DNA of 64,000 nucleotides, taken from an uncultured Flavobacteriaceae bacterium. Its GTDB lineage: Bacteria; Bacteroidota; Bacteroidia; Flavobacteriales; Flavobacteriaceae. A model generated the notes under the pieces. It ran no database searches. It was given only the letters and a program-made list of their open reading frames with translations, and was not told the origin of the DNA. The position numbers and the translations under genes were made by a program. Where the stretch lies: assembly GCA_905181615.1 (NCBI GenBank), contig CAJIYH010000004.1:62001-126000 (forward strand), read 5' to 3'. Every line of letters begins with the position of its first letter. Within the stretch, counting starts at the first letter, position 1. This document shows positions 19,181-28,451 of the stretch, piece after piece.

Positions 19181-20875
19181 TTATGTTTTTTTACGTTTAC
19201 GTATAAAAACAAAAATTTGCCAGCCTAATAAAATTGAAGCTACATAAGGGAAAAATGAGATTGGTTTCCCTGTTCCTCCTACGGTTGTCATTAAACGATC
19301 CCATCGAATACTCCAATTTTTAATACCGTCGTTTATTCCTTCGATGCTGAACCAAACTAAAACAGGTTTTCCTACCACGTGATCTTCTGGCACATAACCC
19401 CAATAGCGGCTGTCTTCAGAACGATGTCTGTTGTCTCCCATCATCCAGTAATAATCTTGCTCAAATGTATAGGAGCTAGCTTCTTTACCGTTTATAAATA
19501 TCTTTGAACCTTCTTTTGAAAGCTCATTTTTTTCATAATCACGAATTATTTTTTTGTATAACGGTAAGGTTTGCTCGTTAATATCTATAGTCATCCCAGC
19601 TTTAGGAATCAAAATAGGTCCAAAATTATCTTCGTTCCAATCATATGGAATAGCGTTGGGGAAAAAGTTGATGTTAGCGGTCTTAGTTTGAGTTATTTTT
19701 TGAACAATACTATCGACAATCCCAGTCCTAAGAATTTCTTTAGCTTCCAAAACGGTGAGTATTATTTCTTTTTTAGCGTCTAAAAGTTCTTTTGCACTTA
19801 TTCTCAGTTTACCGATTATTTCTGGAGGGATTCCTGAAGATGGAGTAATTACGGTGTAATATTCATCTTCGCTAGATAAAACTCCCAGAATGAAGGGCGC
19901 TATCTCATCATAGGTTGCTTGTGTAGCTTTTCTGATTTTATATTTACGATTGAAATCTTTATAACCTGCATTCAATAGCTTTCTTGAAGAAACTCCTTTA
20001 TTGTTATAACCGTAATGTGTGTATTGAGTTTTTGCTCTATCGGGTAATGCATTCTGAACTCCGTTAATATAAACAAAACCATTAATTATTTCGAGGCTAT
20101 CACCGGGAATTCCAACACATCGTTTTACGTAATTCGATTTTTTATCAATAGGTTTTATTATTCCTTTTTCTCGAACAAAAAACTTGCGTACAGTATCAGC
20201 TGGCCAACTGAAAACTACAATATCGTTTCGTTTAACATCCTGAAAACCAGGTAATCTAAAGTAGGGAAGTTGAGGCTTTTTTAAATAGGATCTTTTTTTG
20301 ATTATTGGAATGGTGTCATGAACCATCGGAAAGGCTACCGCAGATGTTGGCGTCCTTGCTCCATAATGAAATTTACTTACAAATAAGAAATCTCCAATTA
20401 AGAGTGTTTTTTCTAATGAGCCGGTAGGAATTATATAGGGCTGAATAAAATAATTATGAACCAAAGTAGCTGCAATTACAGCAAACATCAATGCACTAAT
20501 CCATTCTCCAAACCATGATTTAGAATTGAGGTCTCTATCTTTGTCGTAGGTAGTTTTTGAATCATAGTTTACTACAAACAGATAGAGGCCTAAAGTTAGA
20601 ATGACTAGCAGTGTATCAACCCATTTGGTCCTTCCAAAACTTCTTAGTGTTTCAACCCAAACTGCAGGAAACATCATTAAGTTGATTATGGGTATAAATA
20701 GCAGGATAACCCACCATTTAGGTCTCCGAATAATTTGCATTAAAACAACAGCATTGTATATTGGAACCAGTGCTTCCCATCCTTTACGTCCGGCTTTTAT
20801 ATATAACCGATAAGTTCCCAGAAAGTGAACTGCTTGTATTCCTAAAATAAATAAGAACCATTCTGTAGTTGTCAT
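19181..20875 (-). CDS. lepB: signal peptidase I, long Bacteroidota form
   Basis: 564 residues. About four N-terminal membrane segments (residues 1-105) precede the peptidase membrane anchor. The catalytic Ser153 lies in IIPTGSLEKTL and the general base Lys251 in YVKRCVGIPGD; MMGDNRHRSEDSRYWG completes the family boxes. A long insertion (about 265-440) between boxes is typical of Flavobacteriaceae LepB. It removes signal peptides on the outer face of the inner membrane. Coupled to the WbqC-like gene downstream. Confidence 0.95.
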   Translation of the reverse strand: MTTTEWFLFILGIQAVHFLGTYRLYIKAGRKGWEALVPIYNAVVLMQIIRRPKWWVILLFIPIINLMMFPAVWVETLRSFGRTKWVDTLLVILTLGLYLFVVNYDSKTTYDKDRDLNSKSWFGEWISALMFAVIAATLVHNYFIQPYIIPTGSLEKTLLIGDFLFVSKFHYGARTPTSAVAFPMVHDTIPIIKKRSYLKKPQLPYFRLPGFQDVKRNDIVVFSWPADTVRKFFVREKGIIKPIDKKSNYVKRCVGIPGDSLEIINGFVYINGVQNALPDRAKTQYTHYGYNNKGVSSRKLLNAGYKDFNRKYKIRKATQATYDEIAPFILGVLSSEDEYYTVITPSSGIPPEIIGKLRISAKELLDAKKEIILTVLEAKEILRTGIVDSIVQKITQTKTANINFFPNAIPYDWNEDNFGPILIPKAGMTIDINEQTLPLYKKIIRDYEKNELSKEGSKIFINGKEASSYTFEQDYYWMMGDNRHRSEDSRYWGYVPEDHVVGKPVLVWFSIEGINDGIKNWSIRWDRLMTTVGGTGKPISFFPYVASILLGWQIFVFIRKRKKT

Positions 20876-20936
20876 ATGTTTAAATTTGAGTAGGTTGTTT
20901 TTTTATTATACGAATTGCTTTCTTGTTTTTTACCTT

Positions 20937-21638
20937 TTAATTTATATTAAGTACATCATTCATAGAAAATATTCCCTTTTTATCCTGAATCCATTCAGCG
21001 GTAATTATAGCTCCTAATGCAAAACCTTCACGAGAATGGGCTTCATGTTCAATTTTGATCGTGTCTTCGCTTGATTTATATTGAACAGTATGCGTTCCAG
21101 GAACTTCTCCTGTCCTTTCGACAGAAATGGGGAGTGAGTTGTTGTTAATTTCATCGATTGACCATTGTGTTAACTCCGTGTTTTTTATAATTCCTTCCGC
21201 AAGTGTTATAGCAGTTCCACTTGGAGCATCTAATTTATGGATATGATGCGCTTCTTTCATTCCAACAACATAATTGTTGTGAGGTTTCATAAGTTTTGCT
21301 AAAACTTGATTGAGTTTGAAAAATAAATTTACCCCTATGCTAAAATTTGAAGCGTATAGGAATGCACTGTTGTTTTCAGAACAAAATTGTTCAACTTCTT
21401 TAAGATCATCCAACCAACCTGTTGTGCCACAAACCACAGGTATTTCTAGTTTTAAGGCCGATTTGACATTAGTTACTGCAGCGTCTGGGACGCTAAAGTT
21501 AATGGCAACATCAGCTTCAGAGAGTTTACCTTCATCACTATTTCTATCAATTTTCGCTACAATAGAATGCCCTCTTTCAATTGCAATTTTTTCAATGGTT
21601 TTACCCATTCTTCCGTATCCTAAAAGTGCTATATTCAT
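20937..21638 (-). CDS. dapB: 4-hydroxy-tetrahydrodipicolinate reductase
   Basis: 233 residues, the short Bacteroidota form. NAD(P)-binding GYGRMGKTIE at the start, VVCGTTGW, and the active-site region EAHHIHKLDAPSGTA. It performs the second committed step of lysine and meso-diaminopimelate synthesis. It lies 3 bases after the DUF5683 gene in a parA-parB-DUF5683-dapB-lepB order that is common in Flavobacteriaceae. Confidence 0.96.
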   Translation of the reverse strand: MNIALLGYGRMGKTIEKIAIERGHSIVAKIDRNSDEGKLSEADVAINFSVPDAAVTNVKSALKLEIPVVCGTTGWLDDLKEVEQFCSENNSAFLYASNFSIGVNLFFKLNQVLAKLMKPHNNYVVGMKEAHHIHKLDAPSGTAITLAEGIIKNTELTQWSIDEINNNSLPISVERTGEVPGTHTVQYKSSEDTIKIEHEAHSREGFALGAIITAEWIQDKKGIFSMNDVLNIN

Positions 21639-21641
21639 GCT

Positions 21642-22199
21642 TTAAAAATTAATATTTAAAGTAAGTCCATAATTCATGTTGGTGTTGAATTCATTGGGTT
21701 TTAAATGTGGTCTAAAACTAAGTTGTTCATTGACGTTGAATTGCATTAAATGAGCACCAACATTAGCGTCAATGACATTTAAAAGATAAAACACCATAAA
21801 GGTCATGACTGCTTGGTCACGATAACTTTTATGAAATTTCATTCCCTCAATCAACTGGTCATTTTTTAAGATACGACCTTGATAGATGTCGTCTGTATAG
21901 CCTGCAATTCTTCGTTTATAAATATCTCTAAAAACATTCATTTGTTTTCTTTGATAAAAATAATAATATCCAGCGGTTCCCAGAGCACCATATATAATAG
22001 GAAGCTTCCAGTATTTACCAGTATATATTTGACCTAAACCAGGAACAATCGTAGAGTAAAAAGCAGCACGAGCAGGGGTTAGTGGATCGATGATTAAACG
22101 TTCTTTCCTAGTGAGCGTATCGAGCTCTTGCTGTTGTGCTTGAAGAGAGCCGAAGACAAGGACTGAAATCAGTAATAGAAAAAATTTATTTTTCACCAT
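21642..22199 (-). CDS. DUF5683 domain membrane protein
   Basis: 185 residues with a signal peptide (FLLLISVLVFGSLQAQ) and the DUF5683 pattern (PARAAFYSTIVPGLGQIYTG, KLPIIYGALGTAGYYYF, and a C-terminal beta segment). Two short hydrophobic segments suggest an integral membrane protein. Function unknown. Its start overlaps the parB 3' end by 14 bases, so it is probably translated from the parAB message. Confidence 0.87.
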   Translation of the reverse strand: MVKNKFFLLLISVLVFGSLQAQQQELDTLTRKERLIIDPLTPARAAFYSTIVPGLGQIYTGKYWKLPIIYGALGTAGYYYFYQRKQMNVFRDIYKRRIAGYTDDIYQGRILKNDQLIEGMKFHKSYRDQAVMTFMVFYLLNVIDANVGAHLMQFNVNEQLSFRPHLKPNEFNTNMNYGLTLNINF

Positions 22200-23079
22200 C
22201 CAACAACTTTTTCATACGACTGAAATCTTGTTGTGAATCAAAGGGAATTTGAATAACACCTTTTCCTTCCTCTTTGTATCTTATGGTAACCTTAGACTCG
22301 AAATAAGCACTGAAGTCTTTGCTTCCCTCTTCAATAAATAAAGGTTTATGTGGAGCCGACTTAGTTGTGTCTCCTTCTTTAAGAGCTTTAACAATGGCCT
22401 CAGTCTTACGAACACTAAAATCTCCTTTGATGATGCGTTGATAAATCTCGAGTTGTTTAGCTTTATCATCTACAGGAAGTAGTGCTCTACCATGGCCCAT
22501 AGAAAGAAAACCGTCGCGCATTCCTGTTTGGATAATTGGATCTAACTTAAGAAGTCTGAGGTAGTTTGTTATAGTCGATCTCTTTTTTCCAACACGTTCA
22601 CTCAATGCTTCTTGAGTAAGTTTTATTTCGTCTATTAACCTTTCATAGGATTGTGCAACTTCGATTGGATCTAAGTCTTGGCGTTGAATATTTTCAACTA
22701 AAGCCATTTCTAGAGATTCTTGATCGTTGGCCAACCTAACAAAAGCAGGGATATCTGTAAGTCCGATTAATTTTGCTGCACGGTAACGTCTTTCTCCAGA
22801 AACCAGCTGGTATTGGTTGAAATCCATCTTTCGAACTGTGATGGGCTGAATAATCCCTAATTCTTTGATAGAAGAAGCTAATTGCTTTAATGCCTCATCA
22901 TTGAAATGTGTTCTTGGCTGAAATGGATTAACTTCTATTCGATCTAATTCCAAATCAATTACATTTCCTATAACTTGATGCGCATTTTTATCGTTAACAG
23001 AATTAATGTCGTTATCAGGATCTTGGAGTAAAGCAGATAGTCCGCGACCTAATGCTTGTTTTTTCTTTGATTTGGCCAT
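22186..23079 (-). CDS. parB: chromosome-partitioning protein ParB
   Basis: 297 residues. N-terminal KQALGRGLSALL, the ParB/Spo0J nuclease-like CTPase domain with NPFQPR and SGERRYRAAK, a central helix-turn-helix (TQEALSERVGKKRSTITNYLRLLKL) and a short C-terminal dimer domain. It binds parS sites and works with ParA. Two bases separate it from parA. No parS-like palindrome was noted nearby. Confidence 0.96.
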   Translation of the reverse strand: MAKSKKKQALGRGLSALLQDPDNDINSVNDKNAHQVIGNVIDLELDRIEVNPFQPRTHFNDEALKQLASSIKELGIIQPITVRKMDFNQYQLVSGERRYRAAKLIGLTDIPAFVRLANDQESLEMALVENIQRQDLDPIEVAQSYERLIDEIKLTQEALSERVGKKRSTITNYLRLLKLDPIIQTGMRDGFLSMGHGRALLPVDDKAKQLEIYQRIIKGDFSVRKTEAIVKALKEGDTTKSAPHKPLFIEEGSKDFSAYFESKVTIRYKEEGKGVIQIPFDSQQDFSRMKKLLDGEK

Positions 23080-23081
23080 TT

Positions 23082-23852
23082 CTATTTTCCTTTATTTTTT
23101 TTAAGTACTTCCTGTGCTAAACTTAAATAATTCTGGGCACCTTTACTTGTAGCATCATATTGAATAATATTTTCTCCAAAACTTGGAGCTTCTCCCAGCC
23201 TAATATTTCTTTGAATTATTGTTTTAAAAACCATTTTTCCAAAGTGTTTTTTTACTTCTTCGACAACCTGATTAGATAAGCGCAATCTAGAATCAAACAT
23301 CGTAAGTAATAAACCTTCTATATCTAAATCTTTGTTGTGTATTTTTTGAATGCTTTTAATGGTGTTAAGTAATTTACCAAGACCTTCCAAAGCAAAATAT
23401 TCGCATTGAATTGGAATAAGAACAGAATCAGCTGCAGAAAGTGCGTTTAATGTAATCAAACCTAGAGAGGGTGCGCAGTCTATAAAAATATAATCATAAT
23501 TATCTTTCATACTTTCTAGCGACTTTCGAAGCATATATTCTCTTTCGTGCTTATCTACTAATTCAATTTCAATAGCAACTAGATCAATGTGCGAAGGAAT
23601 TAGGTCCAAATTAGGTGAATCCGTTTTGATGATTACTTCCTCAACCTTAATGGTGTGTTCCAATAATTCATAGGTTCCCTTTTGTTGTTTATCGAGAACA
23701 ACTCCCAGACCAGAGGTGGCATTAGCTTGGGGATCCGCATCAATCAAAAGAATTTTTTTTTCAAGAATACCTAATGCTGCAGCAAGATTTACAGAGGTGG
23801 TTGTTTTACCAACTCCTCCTTTTTGATTCGCTATTGCAATGATTTTCCCCAT
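23082..23852 (-). CDS. parA: chromosome-partitioning ATPase ParA (Soj-like)
   Basis: 256 residues. Deviant Walker A KGGVGKTTT (about 11-19), DADPQANATSG and Walker B IFIDCAPSLG. The lack of an N-terminal DNA-binding extension marks the chromosomal Soj type. It drives segregation of ParB-bound origins. Confidence 0.96.
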   Translation of the reverse strand: MGKIIAIANQKGGVGKTTTSVNLAAALGILEKKILLIDADPQANATSGLGVVLDKQQKGTYELLEHTIKVEEVIIKTDSPNLDLIPSHIDLVAIEIELVDKHEREYMLRKSLESMKDNYDYIFIDCAPSLGLITLNALSAADSVLIPIQCEYFALEGLGKLLNTIKSIQKIHNKDLDIEGLLLTMFDSRLRLSNQVVEEVKKHFGKMVFKTIIQRNIRLGEAPSFGENIIQYDATSKGAQNYLSLAQEVLKKNKGK

Positions 23853-23929
23853 TAGTGTTATTTAAGCAATAAAAATACAATTTATTATTGCTACTAGAAA
23901 GTTAATTTTTAGCAGAAAAATTTAACATT

Positions 23930-24259
23930 TCATTCTTTTTGATCGTCACTTTTAATATCGATTAAAAATAAGGTTTCATTTTCTTTTTTATGACCGTAGT
24001 GCTCTCGAGCAAATCGTTCTAGGCTATCTAAATCTTCTAGTTGCTCAATTGTGTATTGATCTTCTGTTGTGGCTTTAGTAAGTTGACCTTTTTGGTGTTC
24101 TAGTTTTTCAATTTCTAAATTTAAATCTCGTTGTGTTATCCACGAATTGGAGTCCAAAAAAAGCATCCAAAAACCGAAAATAATCAAAATAGCAATATAG
24201 GTAAATGCGTACGACTTGTTTTTTTCTTTAAGAAAAGCTAAAACTTTAGTGAAAGCCAT
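23930..24259 (-). CDS. septum formation initiator (FtsB/DivIC-like)
   Basis: 109 residues. A cytoplasmic N-terminus, one span (about 18-35, YIAILIIFGFWMLFLD), a coiled coil (DLNLEIEKLEHQKGQLTK) and a conserved end (LERFAREHYGHKKENETLF) match FtsB/DivIC, which bridges FtsL and FtsQ at the septum. The start lies 2 bases downstream of the cytochrome c stop. Confidence 0.85.
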   Translation of the reverse strand: MAFTKVLAFLKEKNKSYAFTYIAILIIFGFWMLFLDSNSWITQRDLNLEIEKLEHQKGQLTKATTEDQYTIEQLEDLDSLERFAREHYGHKKENETLFLIDIKSDDQKE

Positions 24260-24261
24260 AT

Positions 24262-24666
24262 TTAAATCTTTTCGAGCTGCATGACCTGGGACTCTGTTAT
24301 TTGCTCTTCAGCTTTGTTCCCCCAATTATTTAGGATATAGTTCATAACATCTGCAACTTCCTCATCATCTAGACCTTGTTTTGTCATTACACCGTTATAT
24401 GATTTACCGTTTACAGTAATTTCTCCACGAAGTCCATATTTAACACCTCGGATACTAGCTTTTAAATTATTCTTCAAATAATCAGATTGGGCTAGAGGAG
24501 GAAATACATTTGCAACTCCTTTGCCGTTATCTAAATGGCATTGAAGACAAAAGTCTTGATATATTTCTGAGCCATCTTCAATGCTTTGTTTTAAGGGCTT
24601 TTCTTGGTTCATATAATTCAGAAAACCAAAAACACTAATACAGTAAATGTAAAACGTATATTTCAT
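24262..24666 (-). CDS. exported monohaem cytochrome c
   Basis: 134 residues with a short hydrophobic N-terminal signal. The haem-binding C40-L-Q-C43-H44 is followed by a Pro-rich loop (VFPPLAQSDYL) and a Met candidate for the axial ligand (GVMTKQGLDDEEV). It lies 4 bases downstream of the sugar dehydrogenase gene and is the likely electron acceptor for it. Pairing of such an enzyme with a c-type cytochrome is common; the electron transfer itself is inferred. Confidence 0.88.
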   Translation of the reverse strand: MKYTFYIYCISVFGFLNYMNQEKPLKQSIEDGSEIYQDFCLQCHLDNGKGVANVFPPLAQSDYLKNNLKASIRGVKYGLRGEITVNGKSYNGVMTKQGLDDEEVADVMNYILNNWGNKAEEQITESQVMQLEKI

Positions 24667-24670
24667 AAAA

Positions 24671-25801
24671 TTAATTTAAGGGAGGTTGCGGAATTATTTT
24701 TAAAATTCCTTTCCCTTCAACACCAATATATATTAATCCATCAGGGCCTTGTTTAACGTTTCTAATTCGACCAACACCTTCAAGGATCTTATGACGTGCT
24801 ACTACTTTATTTTTTTTGATGACAAGACGCTCAATATATTCGAAAACCAAAGATCCCACCATTAGATTTCCTTTCCATTCTGGATATTTACCTGAAGTCG
24901 AAAAAGCCATACCAGAAGGCGCAATAGATGGAACCCAGTAGTAAAAAGGTTGTTCCATTCCAGGGAGGTCTTTATTCGCTGTTATTGGAGTTCCACTGTA
25001 ATTGATTCCGTAGGTTATTTCTGGCCAACCGTAGTTGTTTCCAGCGCCAATAATATTGATTTCATCACCTCCTCTAGGTCCGTGTTCATGTACCCAAATC
25101 TTACCTGTTTCAGGGTGTGTTAGCATTCCTTGCGGGTTTCGATGTCCATAAGAAAACACTGCTTTTTTACTTCCTGCTTCGTTGTAAAAAGGATTATCTG
25201 TAGGAATAGTTCCATCCTGATTAATTCGATATATTTTTCCACCATCACGCGTTATGTCCTGCGGGTTTACATCTCTATTTCCTCTATCTCCAATTGAAAA
25301 GTAAAGTTTCCCTTTGGAGTCAAAGCTGATTCTAGATCCCCAATGCTGACCTTTTTTTGTGTTTCCTTCTCCTTTATAGAGTTGTTTTAGGTTTGTAAGT
25401 GCCTTACCGTCTAGTTGAGCTGAATAAAGAGCTGTATGCCCACCTTTTTCAATTCCATCACTAGAACTTGCTGTAAAAAATATAGTTTTTGAAGTTTCAA
25501 AGTTTGGAGCAATAATAACATCTAATAAGCCTCCTTGACCACGAACATAAATTTCAGGAAGTCCTGATATTTCAGATTTTTCACCATTTAGGGCATGATA
25601 TAAAACACCAGATTTTTCGGTAATTAGCATCTCGTTTTTTGATATAAATGTCATTCCCCAGGGAATGTCAATTCCATCTACTACCGTTTCATAAATGTAT
25701 TTTGGGTTCTGCTCATCTTGAATTTTAGGGCCTTGGTCTTGTGCACAACTGGTGAAGATGAAAAAGGAGAGAACAAGATTTAAAAGATGTGATTTTTTCA
25801 T
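24671..25801 (-). CDS. PQQ-dependent sugar dehydrogenase (GSDH family) lipoprotein
   Basis: 376 residues. The lipobox FIFTSC (Cys19) marks a lipid anchor. The six-bladed soluble-glucose-dehydrogenase fold shows IPWGMTFI, GGLLDVIIAP, HWGSRISFDSKGKLYFSIGDRG, YGHRNPQG and HEHGPRGGDE (family PQQ/Ca2+ residues). It should oxidise aldoses in the periplasm and pass electrons to the adjacent cytochrome c. No pqq synthesis genes are in the window. Confidence 0.92.
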   Translation of the reverse strand: MKKSHLLNLVLSFFIFTSCAQDQGPKIQDEQNPKYIYETVVDGIDIPWGMTFISKNEMLITEKSGVLYHALNGEKSEISGLPEIYVRGQGGLLDVIIAPNFETSKTIFFTASSSDGIEKGGHTALYSAQLDGKALTNLKQLYKGEGNTKKGQHWGSRISFDSKGKLYFSIGDRGNRDVNPQDITRDGGKIYRINQDGTIPTDNPFYNEAGSKKAVFSYGHRNPQGMLTHPETGKIWVHEHGPRGGDEINIIGAGNNYGWPEITYGINYSGTPITANKDLPGMEQPFYYWVPSIAPSGMAFSTSGKYPEWKGNLMVGSLVFEYIERLVIKKNKVVARHKILEGVGRIRNVKQGPDGLIYIGVEGKGILKIIPQPPLN

Positions 25802-25940
25802 AAATAGTGTCTATTATGATTGTAATTTTTTAAAAGATTTTAGATTAAAAAAAAGCGGAACACTTTTATTAAAAGGTTACAATCTTAGTTTTTATAAAAA
25901 TAACAAATTTATTGACATGTTGTGTTTCAATTAAAATAAA

Positions 25941-25964
25941 CAAACCCTTGTTATCAAGGGTTTG
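25941..25964 (-). terminator. intrinsic terminator of the tRNA-Pro(GGG) gene
   Basis: A perfect 10-bp stem (CAAACCCTTG / CAAGGGTTTG) with a 4-base loop. On the minus strand it is followed by a T-rich run. It lies directly after the 3' end of the tRNA gene. Confidence 0.85.
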
Positions 25965-25974
25965 TGGTTTTCAG

Positions 25975-26048
25975 TCGGGATGACAGGATTTGAACCTGCG
26001 ACCCCACGCCCCCCAGGCGTGTGCGCTACCGTGCTGCGCCACATCCCG
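25975..26048 (-). tRNA. tRNA-Pro (anticodon GGG)
   Basis: The minus strand folds as a complete cloverleaf: acceptor CGGGATG/CATCCCG, D-arm GCGC/GCGC, anticodon stem CACGC/GCGTG with loop CTGGGGG (anticodon GGG), and T-arm GCAGG-TTCAAAT-CCTGT. CCA is not encoded. 74 bases. Confidence 0.95.
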
Positions 26049-26063
26049 TGGCAATTTTTAACA

Positions 26064-26088
26064 AAAAAAGCTCAATGAAGAGCTTTTT
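26064..26088 (-). terminator. intrinsic terminator between the two tRNA-Pro genes
   Basis: AAAAAGCTC / GAGCTTTTT stem with a short loop. It lies after the 3' end of the upstream tRNA-Pro(UGG), so the two tRNA genes may be separate transcripts or separated by processing. Confidence 0.7.
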
Positions 26089-26090
26089 AG

Positions 26091-26165
26091 TCGGGGTGGC
26101 AGGATTCGAACCTGCGACCTCCTGCTCCCAAAGCAGGCGCGATGACCGGGCTACGCTACACCCCG
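26091..26165 (-). tRNA. tRNA-Pro (anticodon UGG)
   Basis: Minus-strand cloverleaf: acceptor CGGGGTG/CACCCCG, anticodon stem CCTGC/GCAGG with loop TTTGGGA (anticodon TGG), and T-arm GCAGG-TTCGAAT-CCTGC. 75 bases. Together with the adjacent GGG gene it provides two of the proline isoacceptors. Confidence 0.95.
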
Positions 26166-26271
26166 AAAAATTCGGTATGCAAATATAATATTTATCCGCT
26201 TTCTGGCAAGTTTTTCCCCAGTCATATCAACGCATTTTTTAAAGAGGTATCACCCCTTGTAATTGAGTTAG

Positions 26272-27939
26272 TTAGTTGTCTGAAGTCTTTATTTGAAGTC
26301 CATCTTCGTCAATGCTTTCTTCAAAATTAGCTTCGTCATCGGAAACTTTGATACGCAAACGGTCCTTGTCAATATCTATGTTACCACTTATTGAGGTGCA
26401 ATCTTCACAAATAAGAGTGCCGTTTTCCATTTTCCATAAATGACCCGCTATTTTTCTACGCGAATAATCCTGATCATTTTTAATTCCTCGATACATCAAA
26501 GAACTGAAGTCCCTATCGATATAAAGGTACTGTCCCTCTGCAACTTCTAAGTTCAATAGTATTTGCTGTTCGTTTCTTGCTTGAGTAACTGAAGTTTGCC
26601 ATTGGCTGTCGAGCAGCAAATTTTTATTGTAATATTGAAATGGATATGAAATCGCATTTGCATTCTCTCTGGCTCTTTTTTGGTTTCTTCCTTTTGCCTT
26701 TTTATCTATTCTAAGTTGTGTAGTGTTGTCTTTGCTTTGCGTGATGTTTAAATGAATTTCGTCTAATAATAAATTCAGTTCATCTTCATCGCTATAGATT
26801 AAATGTGTTGCGTTGAAAATTAGTATTTCATCGTCATATTGAACCGTATTCAGTCTGATTTGCAAAGTGTCCTTTGTGTCAATATCAATAAGTTTATTTT
26901 GAGTCTTTCGTGCTGTAAAAGCATTGGATCTGAACTCTCTAGCTATAGTAAAGGCTGCTACCAAAAGCGTGGTAATCCAAATTACTCCTAATGTATATTT
27001 AGTAGAATTACTCATTAACCTTCTTTTAGAAGTCAAAAGTCTGAGTCCTAAAACAAAAATGAATACATAGGGAATCCCGATTCCAAAAAGAATTAAAATT
27101 GAGAATGCCCAAAGCGGTAAGTCAGTATTCATAGAAAGAAATAGTGCCTCTTGTGGAAGTTCAATAGTACTGATAAATCCAAAAACAATAACACTAAAAA
27201 GTAATCCAATTAATACTATAGTTGAAATGAAAACCATAAAAAAGCCAATTACCTTTGCTGTAATTTTCAGCAACAGTTTGAAAATTTTCTCAAGAATTTC
27301 TGAAAGTTTTACTGACTTTTTTTTTAAATTATTTCCAACTTTAGAATAGTCAACATCTTTGACCTTTTGGGTTACATCGTCAAGACCTTCTTTAATTTTT
27401 TTTTCAATATTAGATATGTTAACTGGTTCCCCGCGCATTTTTAACCTCTCAGAAGTAGTTTCTGCTTTAGGGACAATAGCCCAAAAAACGATATAGATTA
27501 GAAAAATTCCGCCAACTGATGATAATAACAGGATAGCGAGTATTAAGCGTAACCATATCCTATCAATTCCAAAATAATAACCAAATCCACTGGCAACACC
27601 TCCAAATATTCCATCTTCTCCATCTCTATATAATTTTTTCTGAACGTACGACTTTTGATCCTCTTGGGCTGGAGACTCTTCGCTAATGTCTTCGGGTTTA
27701 CCAAGGGTTTCTATTACATCATTGATGTTTTTTATAGAAATAACATAGTCTTCTCTATGGGTATATTGAGAAAATAATTCTGCAATTCGCACTTCAATGT
27801 CTTCAAGGATTTCTTGTTTACCTTCCGTATTAACAAAACTCTGTTCTAATTTAGATAGATAGTTTTTTAGGATAGCATAGGCTTCACTGTCTATGTGAAA
27901 GAGAATGTTGGCAAGGTGTATTGTAACTGTAGTATTCAT
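26272..27939 (-). CDS. PspC-domain multi-span membrane protein
   Basis: 555 residues. Residues 1-95 form a helical region (IHLANILFHIDSEAYAIL, VRIAELFS). The PspC domain follows (about 100-165, KLYRDGEDGIFGGVASGFGYYFGID, then a hydrophobic span). Three or four further spans lie at about 215-335, and the C-terminal part (about 350-555) is a beta-rich outer domain like those of PspC/LiaF sensors. It lies 2 bases after a PadR repressor gene, a pairing usual in Bacteroidota envelope-stress operons. Role inferred. Confidence 0.88.
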   Translation of the reverse strand: MNTTVTIHLANILFHIDSEAYAILKNYLSKLEQSFVNTEGKQEILEDIEVRIAELFSQYTHREDYVISIKNINDVIETLGKPEDISEESPAQEDQKSYVQKKLYRDGEDGIFGGVASGFGYYFGIDRIWLRLILAILLLSSVGGIFLIYIVFWAIVPKAETTSERLKMRGEPVNISNIEKKIKEGLDDVTQKVKDVDYSKVGNNLKKKSVKLSEILEKIFKLLLKITAKVIGFFMVFISTIVLIGLLFSVIVFGFISTIELPQEALFLSMNTDLPLWAFSILILFGIGIPYVFIFVLGLRLLTSKRRLMSNSTKYTLGVIWITTLLVAAFTIAREFRSNAFTARKTQNKLIDIDTKDTLQIRLNTVQYDDEILIFNATHLIYSDEDELNLLLDEIHLNITQSKDNTTQLRIDKKAKGRNQKRARENANAISYPFQYYNKNLLLDSQWQTSVTQARNEQQILLNLEVAEGQYLYIDRDFSSLMYRGIKNDQDYSRRKIAGHLWKMENGTLICEDCTSISGNIDIDKDRLRIKVSDDEANFEESIDEDGLQIKTSDN

Positions 27940-27941
27940 GA

Positions 27942-28271
27942 TTAAGATTTTTCGGTTAATGCGGTAACAGCTTTGTTTAGCTCATTCCATGAAGAATGAA
28001 GCTCCTCTAAGGATTTTTTACCCTCTTCGGTTATGGTGTAGTATTTTCTTGGAGGCCCAGACGTGGATTCTTCCCACCTGTATTCTAATAATCCACCGTT
28101 TTTTAAACGTGTCAAAAGGGGGTAGAGGGTCCCTTCAACTACAAGCATTTTCGATTTTTTTAGGGTTTCTATTATTTCGAAAGAATACTTGTCTTTAGTG
28201 CTAAGGATCTTAAGAATACAAAATTCTAATACACCTTTTCTCATTTGGGCTTTAGTGTTTTCAATATTCAT
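27942..28271 (-). CDS. PadR family transcriptional repressor
   Basis: 109 residues: winged helix with the PadR signature (MRKGVLEFCILKILSTKDKY, VVEGTLYPLLTRLKNGGLLEY, GPPRKYYTITEEGKK). It probably represses its own operon with the PspC protein, because palindromes resembling PadR operators overlap the promoter just upstream (28311-28376). Confidence 0.92.
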   Translation of the reverse strand: MNIENTKAQMRKGVLEFCILKILSTKDKYSFEIIETLKKSKMLVVEGTLYPLLTRLKNGGLLEYRWEESTSGPPRKYYTITEEGKKSLEELHSSWNELNKAVTALTEKS

Positions 28272-28310
28272 AAACTTCTATGTTTTAAAATAAGTTGATT
28301 TTTTGTTTTT

Positions 28311-28376
28311 TGCATAGTAGGTTTAGTTGTGTACTATGCAAATATATGTCTTTTAAATAGTATTATGTAATACATA
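28311..28376 (-). promoter_or_regulatory. padR-pspC promoter with two palindromic operators
   Basis: A minus-strand -7 box TATATTTG (28339-28346) overlaps one arm of a perfect 9-bp inverted repeat TGCATAGTA (28311-28319) / TACTATGCA (28332-28340). A second palindrome TATGTA-A-TACATA (28364-28376) lies upstream, and TACATAGTA repeats the half-site. ATGT-N-ACAT palindromes are known PadR targets, so autoregulation is a reasonable inference. Confidence 0.6.
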
Positions 28377-28451
28377 GTAGTAATTTTAACATTTCATCAA
28401 CACAAATAATGTTACAAGTAATTTATATTTAACAACTTAAACTTATTGAAT

